Shown: positions 63,948 to 64,000 of the stretch, one piece after another
Numbering within the stretch: the stretch's first letter is position 1
How the letters are laid out: every line of letters starts with the position of its first letter
From: Apteryx mantelli
Taxonomy: Eukaryota; Chordata; Aves; Apterygiformes; Apterygidae
DNA length: 64,000 bases
Direction: 5' to 3'
Assembly: GCF_036417845.1 (NCBI RefSeq)
Contig: NC_089980.1
Coordinates: forward strand, 42,840,501-42,904,500
The notes under the pieces: generated by a model
Told to the model about the DNA's origin: nothing
What the model saw: the letters and a program-made list of their open reading frames with translations, nothing else
The model's database searches: none
Program-made: the position numbers and the translations under genes

Positions 63948-64000
63948 CATCCTCTTTAATACAGAAATAATACAACCCAGACACTTGGCTGGGCTTTTTG

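Larger units (their letters stand above)
61359..64000 (+). other. KCNK5: KCNK5 3' UTR and downstream flank
   Basis: Non-coding sequence after the TGA. Candidate polyadenylation hexamers are AATAAA at 61483-61488 (only about 125 bases past the stop) and overlapping ATTAAA signals at 62039-62050. The vertebrate KCNK5 3' UTR is usually longer than the first would allow, so the true end is uncertain. Also present are T19 at 62514-62532, T18 at 62656-62673 and A29 at 63918-63946. No next gene is recognisable before the window ends. Confidence 0.7.

Noticed and set aside
1..64000. A previously undescribed defence, mobile or biosynthetic system
   Set aside because: The window is ordinary vertebrate DNA with one well-known ion-channel gene. 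No clustered genes, CRISPR-like arrays, integrase or viral genes were seen.

Overview
This is vertebrate genomic DNA carrying one protein-coding gene that can be supported from sequence: KCNK5 (TASK-2/K2P5.1), an alkaline-activated two-pore-domain potassium channel, on the + strand. The reading frame is rebuilt from five coding exons (26487-26672, 56766-56877, 58326-58492, 59589-59757, 60538-61358), all joined by GT-AG introns in compatible phases. They give an intact 484-residue protein that aligns end to end with the family (human KCNK5, as I recall it, is 499 aa). Residue numbering matches human KCNK5 through the whole channel core, and the two differ only in the cytoplasmic tail. The protein, the large introns, the GC-rich CpG-island promoter and the lack of recognisable Alu, L1 or other mammalian interspersed repeats suggest a non-mammalian amniote, probably a sauropsid (bird, turtle or crocodilian). 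That assignment is an inference.

Layout: 1 to about 25.5 kb is AT-leaning upstream DNA with no gene I can support, holding homopolymer tracts, short palindromes and two modest GC-rich patches. About 25.77-26.9 kb is a strong CpG island with the KCNK5 promoter, 5' UTR and first coding exon. It contains a GGGGCC hexanucleotide array, GCGAG/CTCGC pentamer arrays in opposite orientation, a polypurine 5' leader and a near-perfect Kozak start. 26673-56765 is a 30.1 kb first intron with no second gene seen; its notable content is structural: a TC microsatellite, a 52-bp tandem duplication, a G18 run and several strong inverted repeats. 56.7-61.4 kb holds the compact exon 2-5 cluster, and 61.36 kb onward is 3' UTR and flank with candidate polyadenylation hexamers.

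I found no bacterial-type operon, CRISPR array, viral element or novel multigene system. The least expected signals are non-coding: a near-perfect 40-bp-arm hairpin at 42875-42992, a 16-bp-stem hairpin with a 4-base loop at 29711-29746, and the concentration of G-quadruplex-, triplex- and hairpin-capable sequence around the KCNK5 start.
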